Below the pieces are notes generated by a model that was given only the letters and a program-made list of their open reading frames with translations, was not told where the DNA came from and did not search any database. 64,000 nucleotides of DNA from Microlunatus phosphovorus NM-1 (GTDB taxonomy: Bacteria > Actinomycetota > Actinomycetes > Propionibacteriales > Propionibacteriaceae), in NCBI RefSeq assembly GCF_000270245.1, contig NC_015635.1, positions 930,001 to 994,000 of the forward strand, given 5' to 3'. How positions within the stretch are numbered: the stretch's first letter is position 1; each line of letters begins with the position of its first letter. Positions 34,390 through 43,582 of this stretch are shown here, piece by piece. The position numbers and the translations under genes are program-made.

Positions 34390-36107
34390 TGCCGACGCTC
34401 GGCGACGACACCTTGACCCCGGCCGAGGTGGTGAGCCTCGCCCGACGGCCGGGCGCCACGCTGGTCCTGGACAAGGCCGTGGAGGCCCGGATGAGACGGT
34501 CGGTGGCCGCCCGGGATGTCCTGGTGGCCTCCGGTGAGCCGGTATACGGGGTCACCACCGGGTTCGGAGCCAGCGTGGTCCACCAGGTGTCGGCAGCCAA
34601 GGCGGCCGAGCTGCAGGCAGCGCTGATCCGCTACCACCTGGTGGGCAGCGGTCCGATCGCCCCGGACGAGGTGGTCCGGGCCAGCATGATCATCCGGGCA
34701 AACTGCCTGGCCCGGGGCTGTTCCGGGGTCCGGCCGGAGGTGGTCCGGGTGCTGCTGGAGTTGCTGGCTCACGATCTCCTTCCGGTGGTGCCGGAACGCG
34801 GATCGGTCGGGGCCAGTGGGGACCTGGTGCCGCTCTGCTATGTGGCCGACGTCGTCACCGGCGGCGGCCAGATCCGGCAGCACGGCGTGCTGCGACAGGC
34901 GGATGAGGCTCTGGCCGACGCCGGGATCCAACCCGTCACGCTGCAGCCCAAGGAGGCGCTGGCGCTGATCAACGGCACCTCGTTCATGTCCGGTTTCGCG
35001 GTCCTGGCCGCCGCGGACGCCGCCGAGCTTGCCGTTGTCGCGGAGGCGTGCACCGCCCTGGCCGCCGAGGTGCTGCGGGGAAACCGCGGCGCCTTTGCCC
35101 CGTTCGTGCACGCACAGAAGCCACACCCCGGGCAGTTGGCGAGCGCCGCGACGATCTTCCGGCTGCTCGAGGGGTCCGGGCACTGTCAGGACCCGTCGTC
35201 GATCCGGTCTACGAACCCGGACATCGGGCAGGCCGACTATCAGCGGCTGGCACAGCCGATCCAGGACCGCTACTCGCTGCGCTGTGCCCCACACGTCGTA
35301 GGCGTGCTGCGGGACACGACCGAGTGGGTCGACCGGTGGCTCGGCGTCGAGATCTGCTCGACCAACGACAACCCGCTGTTCGATCCGGAATCGGCGACCG
35401 TTCACAACGGCGGCAACTTCTATGGCGGCCATGTCGCGCTGGCCATGGACTCCCTGAAGGTGGTGGTGGCCAGCGTCGGGGACCTGCTGGACCGGCAGCT
35501 CGCCTTGGTGGTGGACGACAAGTTCAACGACGGCCTGACCCCGAATCTGATCCGTCCTCCGGCGAACGCCGCCGAAGCGGGCTTGGACCACGGTTTCAAA
35601 GGGGTGCAGATCGCCGCGTCGGCGTTGGCCGCGGAGGCGCTCAAGCTGGGCATGCCGGCCACGGCGTTCTCCCGGTCGACCGAGGCCCACAATCAGGACA
35701 AGGTGTCCATGGGCACCATTGCTGCCCGGGATGCTCGGGCGGCGCTGGAGATCGTCTTCGACCTCGCCGCCCTGCATCTGGCCGCGCTGGCTCAGGCCGC
35801 TGATCTCCGCGGTGCGGACCGACTCGGCGACGGCAGCCGGCTGGCGTACGAGGTGGTGCGTCGGCACGTCCGCTTCAGCGACCGGGACCGCCGGCTCGAC
35901 ACCGAGATCGGTGCCTTGGCCGCCGCGCTGCGTGGCGGTGCGATGAGCGTCGCGTTGGGCGGTGCTCTCGGCGATCCCTCGGCGACTGTGGGTCCTTCGG
36001 CCACTGTGGGTCCCTCGGCCACCGCGGATCCCTTAGCCACCGGCGGCGCCTTGGCCAGGGTCGGCGGCCGGTCGCAACCGGCAGCGGAGGAGCTCGTCCA
36101 TGTCTAA
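34389..36107 (+). CDS. MIO-type aromatic amino acid ammonia-lyase / aminomutase
   Basis: A 572-residue member of the HAL/PAL/TAL family. The MIO cofactor forms from A142-S143-G144 in GSVGASGDLVPL; the catalytic Tyr is Y53 in YGVTTGFG; INGTSFMSG, STNDNPLF and AHNQDKVSMGT are also present. The specificity position reads R81-Y82-H83 in LIRYHLVGSG, unlike the S-H of typical histidine lyases or H-L of tyrosine lyases. Substrate is therefore open: phenylalanine, tyrosine or a mutase reaction. With the DAHP synthase next door an aromatic building block is likely. The C terminus has a tandem insert (GPSATVGPSATVGPSAT). No other hut genes are near, so it is not a histidine degradation gene. Confidence 0.87.
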   Translation: MPTLGDDTLTPAEVVSLARRPGATLVLDKAVEARMRRSVAARDVLVASGEPVYGVTTGFGASVVHQVSAAKAAELQAALIRYHLVGSGPIAPDEVVRASMIIRANCLARGCSGVRPEVVRVLLELLAHDLLPVVPERGSVGASGDLVPLCYVADVVTGGGQIRQHGVLRQADEALADAGIQPVTLQPKEALALINGTSFMSGFAVLAAADAAELAVVAEACTALAAEVLRGNRGAFAPFVHAQKPHPGQLASAATIFRLLEGSGHCQDPSSIRSTNPDIGQADYQRLAQPIQDRYSLRCAPHVVGVLRDTTEWVDRWLGVEICSTNDNPLFDPESATVHNGGNFYGGHVALAMDSLKVVVASVGDLLDRQLALVVDDKFNDGLTPNLIRPPANAAEAGLDHGFKGVQIAASALAAEALKLGMPATAFSRSTEAHNQDKVSMGTIAARDARAALEIVFDLAALHLAALAQAADLRGADRLGDGSRLAYEVVRRHVRFSDRDRRLDTEIGALAAALRGGAMSVALGGALGDPSATVGPSATVGPSATADPLATGGALARVGGRSQPAAEELVHV

Positions 36108-37548
36108 CGAGAGCTCGTCCATGTCTGAGGCTCCCCAGCCCTCAGAGCTGCTGACCGGCTCGCTCCGCGACAGGCTCGAGCAGTTCGACCGCGGCGCGTT
36201 CGACCAGGCGGCGTGGCGGGTGCAGGCCGACGAGTGGAGCCGGTCGGCCGATGCCCGATACCGGGCCTGCACCGAGCTGCGCCCGTTGTCGGCCAGCGCG
36301 CTGCCGATCGCGGTCGGCGTCAAGGACACCGTGGACGTCGTCGGGTTCTCGACCAGGCTCGGTCTTCGTCGGTTCCGGCACTACCCGGTCCGGTCGGCCA
36401 GGGTGCTGGAGCGTCTCCGGGCCGGGGTGGTGAACGCCAAGGTCGTGACCACGGAGCTGAACATCGGGCTGGGATCGGGTTGCCGGAATCCGCTGCTGCC
36501 GCAGATCGATCCGGCCGGGTCGAGCACCGGGTCGGCGGTGGCCGTCGCCGCCGGGATCTGCGACCTCTCATTGGGCACCGACGTCCTCGGCTCGGTCCGC
36601 TGGCCGGCCGGTCGCTGCGGGGTCGTCGGGCTCCGGACCACTCACGACGCGGAGCTGCTCGACGGGATCTTGCCGCTGTCGCCGTCGATGGACGCGGTCG
36701 GCTGGGTGACCAGGACCGCCGACGACCTGGCGGTGCTCTGGGACAGACTCAACCTGGGCGGTGCGGCCGGCCTGGATGGCGCGGCCGGCCCCGGTGGCGC
36801 GGCTGGCCTGGGTGGCATGGACGGCCCCGCGGATCAGGTCCCAGGTTCTCAGGTCTCAGGTCGTCAGGTCCCAGGCGGTCAGGTCTTAGCGCGGCGGTGC
36901 CGGATCGGGGTGGTGACCGACATCGGCGACGGGACGGTCGAGCCGGCCATCGAGCAAGCCTGGCTCCAGACGGCCAACGCGCTCGAGGCAGCCGGCCATG
37001 AGCTGTGTGCGGTCAGTGTCGGCGAGCTGTGGCAGTGGCGTGGAGCGGCCTGGGAACTGTGCGCGCGTGACGCCGTGGACGGCTTCGCTGCGCTTCGGGA
37101 CTGGATCGACGATGAGCTCAGCCCGACCACCCTGGCCGCGCTGGCCGCCGGCGAGCGGGTGGATGACCGGCGGCTGGCTGAGATCAAGGACGGCCAACGA
37201 CGCCTTCGGACTGCGGTGGCCGGTCTCTTCGTCGAGCAGCGGGTCGATGCTTGGCTGCTCCCCCTGGATCCGACAGTGCCGCGACCGCGGGGCGCGGTAT
37301 CGCGGCGGCCCGGAGCATCGACCATCCCTACTCCTGACGACCCCGACTACGACAGCGAAGTCGGCTACACGACGCTGGCCAGTTTCGCGGGCCTGCCGGC
37401 GATCAGCTTTCCGGTGGGACGCTGCGGCGTACCCGAGGCACCCCTGGCCATGCAGCTGATCGGCCCTCGGCACTCCGAGCGGACCCTGATCCGGCTGGCC
37501 GACGATGCAGCTGGTCGGCTCGACCTGCCGAAGCCACGGCTGCGCTAG
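36100..37548 (+). CDS. Amidase-signature family enzyme 2
   Basis: A 482-residue amidase-signature protein, last gene of the cluster. The triad is K75 in VKDTVDVVG, S141 in GSSTGSAVAV and nucleophile S165 in GTDVLGSVRWPA; here the usual GTDxGGS glycine is replaced by Leu-Gly, a small departure. A glycine/alanine-rich tandem insert (GLDGAAGPGGAAGLGG, near 225-240), followed by valine/glutamine repeats, interrupts the middle. ATG 36100 overlaps the lyase stop; ATG 36121 is an alternative. It may act on a second amide bond or as an amide synthase. Confidence 0.85.
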   Translation: MSNESSSMSEAPQPSELLTGSLRDRLEQFDRGAFDQAAWRVQADEWSRSADARYRACTELRPLSASALPIAVGVKDTVDVVGFSTRLGLRRFRHYPVRSARVLERLRAGVVNAKVVTTELNIGLGSGCRNPLLPQIDPAGSSTGSAVAVAAGICDLSLGTDVLGSVRWPAGRCGVVGLRTTHDAELLDGILPLSPSMDAVGWVTRTADDLAVLWDRLNLGGAAGLDGAAGPGGAAGLGGMDGPADQVPGSQVSGRQVPGGQVLARRCRIGVVTDIGDGTVEPAIEQAWLQTANALEAAGHELCAVSVGELWQWRGAAWELCARDAVDGFAALRDWIDDELSPTTLAALAAGERVDDRRLAEIKDGQRRLRTAVAGLFVEQRVDAWLLPLDPTVPRPRGAVSRRPGASTIPTPDDPDYDSEVGYTTLASFAGLPAISFPVGRCGVPEAPLAMQLIGPRHSERTLIRLADDAAGRLDLPKPRLR

Positions 37549-37598
37549 CCCTTCCCCGGTCGTGATGCCCACGCACCCAGGCTTGCGGTCGGTCCGTG

Positions 37599-38014
37599 GT
37601 CGTCTGTGGCCCACGGGCGCAAGCCGTACTCCGGCCACGCCTGACCACCGGTCGTCTGTGGCCCCCGGGCGCACACCGTACGGGCCTGCGTCTGCATCGA
37701 TGGACGTCTGCGGCCCACGGGCGCAAGCTGTGCTCCGGCCACGCCTGACCACCGGTCGTCTATGGCCCCCGGGCGCACACCGTACGGGACCTGCACCTGG
37801 TTCGTGGTCGTCTGTGGCCCCCGGGCGCACACCGTACGGGCCTTGCGTCTGGCCCGCGCTCGTCTGCGGCCCACGGGCGCAAGACGTACGGGCTTTGTGC
37901 CTAGGTGACGGTCGTCCTTGGCCCGGGGGCGCAAGACATACGGACCCACCGCCTGGTCCGCGCTCGCCCTTGGCCCGTGACCCAAACGCGGTCCGAGAGT
38001 CGATAAGGCAGCGG
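37599..38014. repeat. 52-bp tandem repeat array, eight units
   Basis: Eight units start at 37599, 37651, 37703, 37755, 37807, 37859, 37911 and 37963, exactly 52 bp apart. Each has a conserved part of about 31 bp, core GTCGTCTGTGGCCC followed by (A/C)CGGGCGCA and CCGTAC, then about 21 variable bp. The variable parts of units 1 and 3 are the same; units 7-8 are degenerate. The period is not a multiple of three and no gene spans it. It lies between the end of the biosynthetic cluster and the LarA gene. Two more units of the same family are at 53487-53571. Confidence 0.9.
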
Positions 38015-38123
38015 CGTCACCTGAGATGACGCGCGGCGGGGGCGCGACCAGTTGTTGCCGACTGTTGCCGATATGGGCCGATTCCCTTGGCAAGAATGCC
38101 GAACCGGCGGCACAGTGGCCGAC

Positions 38124-39515
38124 ATGACCGTACCCACCCGATCCAGGCTCGCCGCGTCCCCAGAAGGCAGCTTCGGCACTGATTTCGGTGATCCTGACCG
38201 GGCGCTGACGATCGGGGGTGTCGGCGAGCGACTGGACCCGGCCGAGGTGTCGGGGTTCGTCACCGACGCGCTGGCCGGCGCAGACATAGACGGCAAGAGT
38301 GTGTGTCTGGTCGTGCCGGATGGCACCCGGACCTGTCCGCTGCCGTTGCTGCTGCGCGCGGCGCACGCCGCGCTCGACGGCCGCGCTCGGCGGGTGACGG
38401 TGGTGATCGCGCTCGGCACCCACCAGGGAATGAGCGAGGAGCACCTCGCCCAGCACCTTGGCTACGACGCCGGGGCACTGGAGGAGACCTATCCGGGCTG
38501 GACGGTGCTCAATCACGAGTCCTGGATTCCGGAGACGTTCGCGACTCTCGGCAGCATCGGCGCGGACCGGCTGGCCGAGCTCACCGGGGGACTGCTCACC
38601 GACACGTCGGTGGAGGTACGGATCAACCGTCATGTCGCCGAGGCCGACGTGGCGATCGTGGTCGGGCCGGTGTTCCCGCACGAGGTCGTCGGGTTCTCCG
38701 GCGGCAACAAGTACTTCTTTCCCGGGGTCTCAGGCCAGGAACTGATCGACCTGTCGCACTGGGTCGGCGCGCTGATCACCAGCGCCGAGATGATCGGCAG
38801 CCGGGGTGTCACCCCGGTCCGGGCCTTGATCAACGAGGCAGCCACGCTCATCCCGGCCTACCGGTTGGCGCTCTGCCTGGTCGTGGCGTCGGGCACCGAC
38901 ACGTTGCACGCGGCAGCCTTCGGCACCCCGGAGGACGCCTGGGCTGCCTGCGCCGCGGTATCTGCTGAGACCCACATCAGCTATCGGGACGCCCCTGTAC
39001 GGCGGGTGCTGTCGATCATGCCGACCAAGTACGAGGACATCTGGACCGCAGCCAAGGGCTTCTACAAGCTGGAGCCGATCGTGGCGGACGGCGGTGAGGT
39101 GATCATCTACGCGCCGCACATCACCGAGGTCTCGGTCATGCACCCACAGATCAGTGAGATCGGCTATCACAACCGCGACTACTTCGTCGGCCAGTGGGAA
39201 CGCTTCAAAGACCGGCCGTGGGGCGACCTGGCCCACTCCACGCACCTGCGCGGCCAGGGTACCTGGGATGTGGTCGACGGTGAGCGGAACCGCGTCACGG
39301 TGACCTTGGCCACCGGGATCCCCGAGGATGTCGTACGCGCGGTCAACCTCAACTACCTCGATCCTGCTGCGGTTGACATCGCCGCGTACGAGGCAGATCC
39401 GGACACCTTTGTCGAGCCCCATGCCGGCGAGGTGCTGTATCGGCTCCGTCCGGGCCCGTCCGGCGGCGGCGAACCCGACGGTCGCCAGCCGGACGCGAAC
39501 GGACTGGACGGATAG
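38124..39515 (+). CDS. LarA-type (nickel-pincer) lactate racemase-like protein
   Basis: A 463-residue member of the LarA/DUF2088 family, which racemises or epimerises 2-hydroxyacids using a nickel-pincer nucleotide. Visible blocks are VPDGTRTCPLPLLL, IALGTHQGMSEEHL with the catalytic His context, NRHVAEADVAIVVGPVFPHE, and FSGGNKYFFPGVSG carrying the conserved Lys. Start is taken as ATG 38124; an earlier in-frame ATG at 38052 would add a stretch with no family likeness. The larB/C/E cofactor genes are not in the window. The substrate is uncertain because the family has many non-lactate members. Confidence 0.85.
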   Translation: MTVPTRSRLAASPEGSFGTDFGDPDRALTIGGVGERLDPAEVSGFVTDALAGADIDGKSVCLVVPDGTRTCPLPLLLRAAHAALDGRARRVTVVIALGTHQGMSEEHLAQHLGYDAGALEETYPGWTVLNHESWIPETFATLGSIGADRLAELTGGLLTDTSVEVRINRHVAEADVAIVVGPVFPHEVVGFSGGNKYFFPGVSGQELIDLSHWVGALITSAEMIGSRGVTPVRALINEAATLIPAYRLALCLVVASGTDTLHAAAFGTPEDAWAACAAVSAETHISYRDAPVRRVLSIMPTKYEDIWTAAKGFYKLEPIVADGGEVIIYAPHITEVSVMHPQISEIGYHNRDYFVGQWERFKDRPWGDLAHSTHLRGQGTWDVVDGERNRVTVTLATGIPEDVVRAVNLNYLDPAAVDIAAYEADPDTFVEPHAGEVLYRLRPGPSGGGEPDGRQPDANGLDG

Positions 39516-39573
39516 CCTCCCGAACTCTCGGGCACACCGTCATACCTCCCTACTTCTTGAGCACGCACCCACC

Positions 39574-39635
39574 GGTGCGCCGCGATTGCTTCGACCTTGT
39601 GAGTCCGCGCTCACGCGAAGCAGCAACAGCGCACC
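39574..39635. repeat. GGTGCGC-armed intergenic hairpin, copy B
   Basis: The outer arms GGTGCGC (39574-39580) and GCGCACC (39629-39635) enclose GCTTCG/CGAAGC. The central loop holds a further small hairpin, GTGAG/CTCAC. It sits in the gap between the converging LarA and S8 protease genes and is related in sequence to copies A and C. Confidence 0.75.
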
Positions 39636-39799
39636 AGAGCAACAGCCGATTCCGCAGAGCAGTAGGCAACAAGCGACGAGTTGGCAACAGTTGGCAAACG
39701 TAGGTCGTCGAAAGCCGAGGTCGTTGACTTGCGACCATGTCGGAGCACCACGCCAGTGACGTTGGCGCCGCGCGGCTTCCCGACCGGGAGGCAGCGAAA

Positions 39800-39846
39800 G
39801 GTGCGCGGATGTAGTTACAGCGTCGCTGAAGCTACATCTGCGCACC
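39800..39846. repeat. GGTGCGC-armed intergenic hairpin, copy D (different inner stem)
   Basis: GGTGCGC (39800-39806) pairs with GCGCACC (39840-39846). The inner stems are GATGTAG/CTACATC (39808-39814 and 39832-39838) and CAGCG/CGCTG. The outer arms match copies A-C but the inner arms do not. It lies in the same convergent gap as copy B; no gene is visible elsewhere in 39516-39888. Confidence 0.75.
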
Positions 39847-39888
39847 ACTCGATGTGAGGAGATCGCGGGTCACCGCCGGGATGGCGGC

Positions 39889-41562
39889 TCAGCCGCGCGC
39901 GGTCAGCAGGGCGGCCAGGCTGTCGCTGACACCACGAGGCTCGATGGCGATCTCGGCGGCTCCGACGTCGGCCAATGCCTCCGCTCGTGAGGAGACGCTG
40001 GCGGCGAATCCTGGGTCGGTGTAGGCGAGATAGACCAGTTCGCCCTCATGCAGCTGTAGTTGCTCGGCAAACTGCTCAGTGTCGGCGGTCTCCATCCCGA
40101 GCAGTTCGACGAGCCGAATCTGCACGACCTCGGGATCGGCGCCCAGGGCGTACGCGATCCGCCGGGCCGTCTCGCTGACAGCAGCGGTCGGTTCCGGCTC
40201 CGCCTCGGCCGTGGACCCGGTGAACGCAACCGCCGGTCCTGGTAGGGAAGGCAGCGGGGCACTCAGCAAGCTGGGCAGATCGACCCGGCCGACGCCCCAA
40301 CCGGCCGGCCAACCGGGAGGCACCACGCAGACTCCTGGCGTACGCAGCACAGCGAGGAAGGTGGCCTGGATCCGGCGGGCGCCATAGCGCCGGATGAGGG
40401 TGTCGCGGCCGTGATGAGCGAGCCAGAGGGCGGCAGCTCCGGCCAGGTGCGCGACGGCGAACGAGGTCCCATTGGCGAGGCCCACGATGGGCTTGTGATC
40501 CTCGGTGAACTGCGCGGTGTATACCTGCGCACCAGGCATTGAGACATCGACGGCTGGCCCGCGCGACGAGCCCGACCAGGGGACATCACCGGGACCGGTC
40601 GCGGCCACGGCGAGGCAGCTGGGATAGCTGGCCGGCGCCGTCACGAAGCGTACGAAGTTGCCGGCCGCGGCCATCACGATGAGGCCGGCATCCACCGCCT
40701 GCTGGATCTGCTCCTCCAGGCCGAAGAAGCCCTTGCCGCCCAGGCTCATCGAGATCACGTGGCAGCCGACGCGCCGAGCGTGCTCCACGGCCTTGGCTAC
40801 GTCGGAGTCGAACACCTGCACCACGCTCTCGATCGCGCGGATCGGCACTAGCCGGGCTTCCTGAACCAGACCGACGATGCCGGCACTGACTGGCCCGTGG
40901 CCGACGATCACGCTGGCGGTGGCCGTGCCGTGCCCGGGAAAGGGCAGCGGCCACAGGGCGTTCTGTCGCAGGTCGTCGAGTGCGTCGTCATCGCTGTCGA
41001 TCACGTCGCGATCCGTGGTCAGGTCCAAGCCGGTCAGGCCGAGGTTCTGATGGAGCGTGTACCCGGTGTCGGGATGCCCGATCCGGATGCCGCGACCACC
41101 CCGTACGTCGGCCGACATCGCGGCCAGCGCCTGCTCCCAGCGCAGGATCCGATGCACCCAGTCCCGCGGTGGCTCCGGTTGCGCCTGAGGGAGCGGCCCG
41201 ATCTCCGCCCCGTCGATCCCAGCGTCATCGATCCCAGCGTCGGCGGCCCTGGTCTCGTCTGCGGAGGCCCCCTGCTCGTTCTCTGCATATCCGCGGATCG
41301 GTACGTCCGCCTCTACGCGCGCGAACCTGCCGGTCGCGGCCAGCGCCATCGCGGCCCGATGACTGCGCCGGGCGTGGCCCACGGTGGCGACTGGCTCGTC
41401 GCTGCGACCGCTGACCACGATCAGCGGCCTGCGTGGGACCAGCCGCCGTACCTGCCATCCCGGACCCAGCGTGGCGGTCACCACGACACGGACCGCCGCG
41501 ACCGTGTTCGGCGGGTGCGGGTCGACCACGATCCTGACCTCGTGCGCTCGGTCGATGCTCAT
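39889..41562 (-). CDS. Subtilisin-like S8 serine protease, apparently cytoplasmic
   Basis: A 557-residue S8 peptidase. The triad is D165 in IGHPDTGYTLH, H211 in PGHGTATASVI and S367 in NGTSFAVAHLAGAA, with the oxyanion Asn at N302 (AAAGNF). There is no signal peptide: the protein begins SIDRAHEVRIVVDPHPPN. The N-terminal 130 residues may be a propeptide-like or binding domain, with a short repeat (DAGIDDAGIDGAE). After the protease domain about 150 residues of unknown helical sequence follow. ATG 41562 has AGGGGG at good spacing. It is divergent from the amylase gene. An internal protease of this kind could be a processing or defence effector; nothing nearby proves either. Confidence 0.88.
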   Translation of the reverse strand: MSIDRAHEVRIVVDPHPPNTVAAVRVVVTATLGPGWQVRRLVPRRPLIVVSGRSDEPVATVGHARRSHRAAMALAATGRFARVEADVPIRGYAENEQGASADETRAADAGIDDAGIDGAEIGPLPQAQPEPPRDWVHRILRWEQALAAMSADVRGGRGIRIGHPDTGYTLHQNLGLTGLDLTTDRDVIDSDDDALDDLRQNALWPLPFPGHGTATASVIVGHGPVSAGIVGLVQEARLVPIRAIESVVQVFDSDVAKAVEHARRVGCHVISMSLGGKGFFGLEEQIQQAVDAGLIVMAAAGNFVRFVTAPASYPSCLAVAATGPGDVPWSGSSRGPAVDVSMPGAQVYTAQFTEDHKPIVGLANGTSFAVAHLAGAAALWLAHHGRDTLIRRYGARRIQATFLAVLRTPGVCVVPPGWPAGWGVGRVDLPSLLSAPLPSLPGPAVAFTGSTAEAEPEPTAAVSETARRIAYALGADPEVVQIRLVELLGMETADTEQFAEQLQLHEGELVYLAYTDPGFAASVSSRAEALADVGAAEIAIEPRGVSDSLAALLTARG

Positions 41563-41684
41563 CGCTGAACCCCCTGCCGCTGCCTGAGCTGATATCTGTG
41601 ACAGAGTCTTCGGGCTCCGGCCCAGATACCGCAAGCCACCTCGACGCTACGATGCGGTCTGCCCGCTTCGCTGATCGGAGACCG

Positions 41685-43553
41685 ATGGGTGCACGCCGCC
41701 TCACCGACCTGGACTGGTCAGCGGTCCTTGCCGGACCGCATCATCCGTCCCCGAGTTCCTGGGCGGATCAGGTGCTGTACTTTTTCCTGCTCGACCGGTT
41801 CTCCGACGGGAACGAAGACGGCGTGGCCGATCCGGATGGTGTGCCGGGCAGCGGATCGACGCCACTGTTCACCCCCGCTGACACCGGTAGCGCCGTGGCC
41901 ACCGAGTCCGACGCCGCGCAATGGCGGGCAGCCGGCGTGCGCTGGAACGGCGGCACACTGGCCGGCGCGCGTTCGAAGCTCGGCTATCTGCACCGGCTCG
42001 GGGTCACTGCCCTCTGGGTCAGTCCGGTCCTGCGGCAGCGACCGGGCACCGAGGACTACCACGGCTACGGCATCCAGGACTTCCTCGAGGTCGATCCGCA
42101 CTTCGGCGCCGCCGAGGAACTGCGCTTGTTGGTCAGCGAGGCGCACCGACTCGGGATGTACGTCATCCTCGATGTGGTGCTGAATCACACCGGCGACGTC
42201 TTCGACTACGACGCCGATCGCTACGCCAGCATCGATCCAGTCACCGGCGAACACATCATGGATCCGCGGTGGGACGGCCGGCCGTACGCGGTCGCGGGCT
42301 GGCGCGACGAGACCGGCTCGCCGGAACTCGACTTCGGCGAAAGCGTCGGCGATCGACCTGATGCTGCCGTCTGGCCGGCCGAGCTGCAGCAGCCGGCCAC
42401 GTATACAGGCAAGGGTCGGATCGTCAACTGGGACAACGATCCGGAGTTCCTCGAGGGCGACTTCGAGACCTACAAGGATGTCCAACACGGCAGTGGGTCG
42501 ATCGACGCCTATCAGACCTCAGCAGCGCTGCGGACGTTGGCCAGGGCGTACAGCTACTGGATCGCCTATGCGGATCTGGACGGCTTCCGGATCGACACGG
42601 TCAAGCACATGGATCCGGGCGCCACCAGGTATCTCACCTCGGTGATCAAGGAGTTCGCTCAGTCGATCGGCAAGGACCGGTTCTTCTGTGTCGGCGAGAT
42701 CACCGGGAGCAGGTCGTTCGCCTTCGAGCTGATGCAGGTGACCGGACTCGACGCGGCCCTCGGCCTGGCCGATGTGCAGGGCCAGCTGGAGAGCACGGCC
42801 AAGGGCTGGGGAGATCCGGCCGGCTACTTCGATCTGTTCCGCAACTCCGACCTGGTCGGGCAGGGCAGTCATACCTGGTTCGGTCCGCACGTGGTGACCT
42901 CGTACGACGACCATGATCAGGTACGCAAGGGAGGGGCCAAGGCACGTTTCGCCGCAGATGCCGAGGGCGCCGCGTTGGCCCTCGTCGCCCTGGTGGTCAA
43001 TGTCACCACCCTCGGAATTCCGTGTGTCTACTACGGAAGCGAGCAGCGCTTCGACGGCCATGGTGATCACGATCGCTATCTCAGGGAGGCGATGTTCGGC
43101 GGCGACTTCGGGCCCTTCCGCAGCCGGCATCGGCACTGCTTCGACGAGGGCTCGGCGATCTATCGCGAGCTTGCTGCCGTGCTGTCGGTCCGGTCAGCCG
43201 AGCTCGCGCTGCGACGCGGTCGGCAGTATCTGCGGCAGATCTCGACCGATGGCCAGACATTCTGGTTTCCCACCAGGATCGGATCCGGTCGGCTGACGAG
43301 CCTGATCGGCTGGAGCCGCATCCTGTCCGATCGCGAGCTGGTGGTCGTGGTCAACACCGACATCAGTCAGAGCCGTACGGCGTTGATCACCATCGACAAC
43401 GAGCTACATACGGCGGGGGAGCGTTATCGCTACCGCTACAGCAGCGACCCGGCCAGGATCGACAGCGAGACGGTCGTGTTGCCCGCCAACGGCAAGGCCA
43501 TCCAGGTCACCGTGCCGGCAGCCGGTGCGGCGATCCTGGTGCCGGCCGACTGA
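41685..43553 (+). CDS. GH13 alpha-amylase-family glycosidase
   Basis: A 622-residue GH13 enzyme. Conserved regions are VILDVVLNHTGD (region I), LDGFRIDTVKHMD with the nucleophile Asp (II), FFCVGEIT with the acid/base Glu (III) and VTSYDDHDQ (IV). No signal peptide is evident, so it is probably intracellular, acting on maltodextrins or trehalose/glycogen-type glucans. GGAG lies 5 bp before ATG 41685, which I prefer; an in-frame GTG at 41598 would add 29 residues without family likeness. It starts about 120 bp from the divergent S8 protease gene. Confidence 0.88.
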   Translation: MGARRLTDLDWSAVLAGPHHPSPSSWADQVLYFFLLDRFSDGNEDGVADPDGVPGSGSTPLFTPADTGSAVATESDAAQWRAAGVRWNGGTLAGARSKLGYLHRLGVTALWVSPVLRQRPGTEDYHGYGIQDFLEVDPHFGAAEELRLLVSEAHRLGMYVILDVVLNHTGDVFDYDADRYASIDPVTGEHIMDPRWDGRPYAVAGWRDETGSPELDFGESVGDRPDAAVWPAELQQPATYTGKGRIVNWDNDPEFLEGDFETYKDVQHGSGSIDAYQTSAALRTLARAYSYWIAYADLDGFRIDTVKHMDPGATRYLTSVIKEFAQSIGKDRFFCVGEITGSRSFAFELMQVTGLDAALGLADVQGQLESTAKGWGDPAGYFDLFRNSDLVGQGSHTWFGPHVVTSYDDHDQVRKGGAKARFAADAEGAALALVALVVNVTTLGIPCVYYGSEQRFDGHGDHDRYLREAMFGGDFGPFRSRHRHCFDEGSAIYRELAAVLSVRSAELALRRGRQYLRQISTDGQTFWFPTRIGSGRLTSLIGWSRILSDRELVVVVNTDISQSRTALITIDNELHTAGERYRYRYSSDPARIDSETVVLPANGKAIQVTVPAAGAAILVPAD

Positions 43554-43582
43554 AAGTGTGCGTGGATAGGCAGAATGGTGAG

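Noticed and set aside
34311-35867. Long minus-strand frame opposite the MIO enzyme
   Set aside because: It is a shadow of a strongly conserved plus-strand gene; no motif or start signal supports it.
34389-36107. Housekeeping histidine ammonia-lyase (hutH)
   Set aside because: It is coupled inside the biosynthetic operon, no other hut genes are near, and the specificity residues differ from typical histidine lyases.
37599-38014. Array resembling a CRISPR (31-bp repeat, 21-bp spacer)
   Set aside because: Repeats vary, spacers are too short, two spacers are identical, there are no cas genes, and the same unit occurs as a two-copy repeat at 53487.
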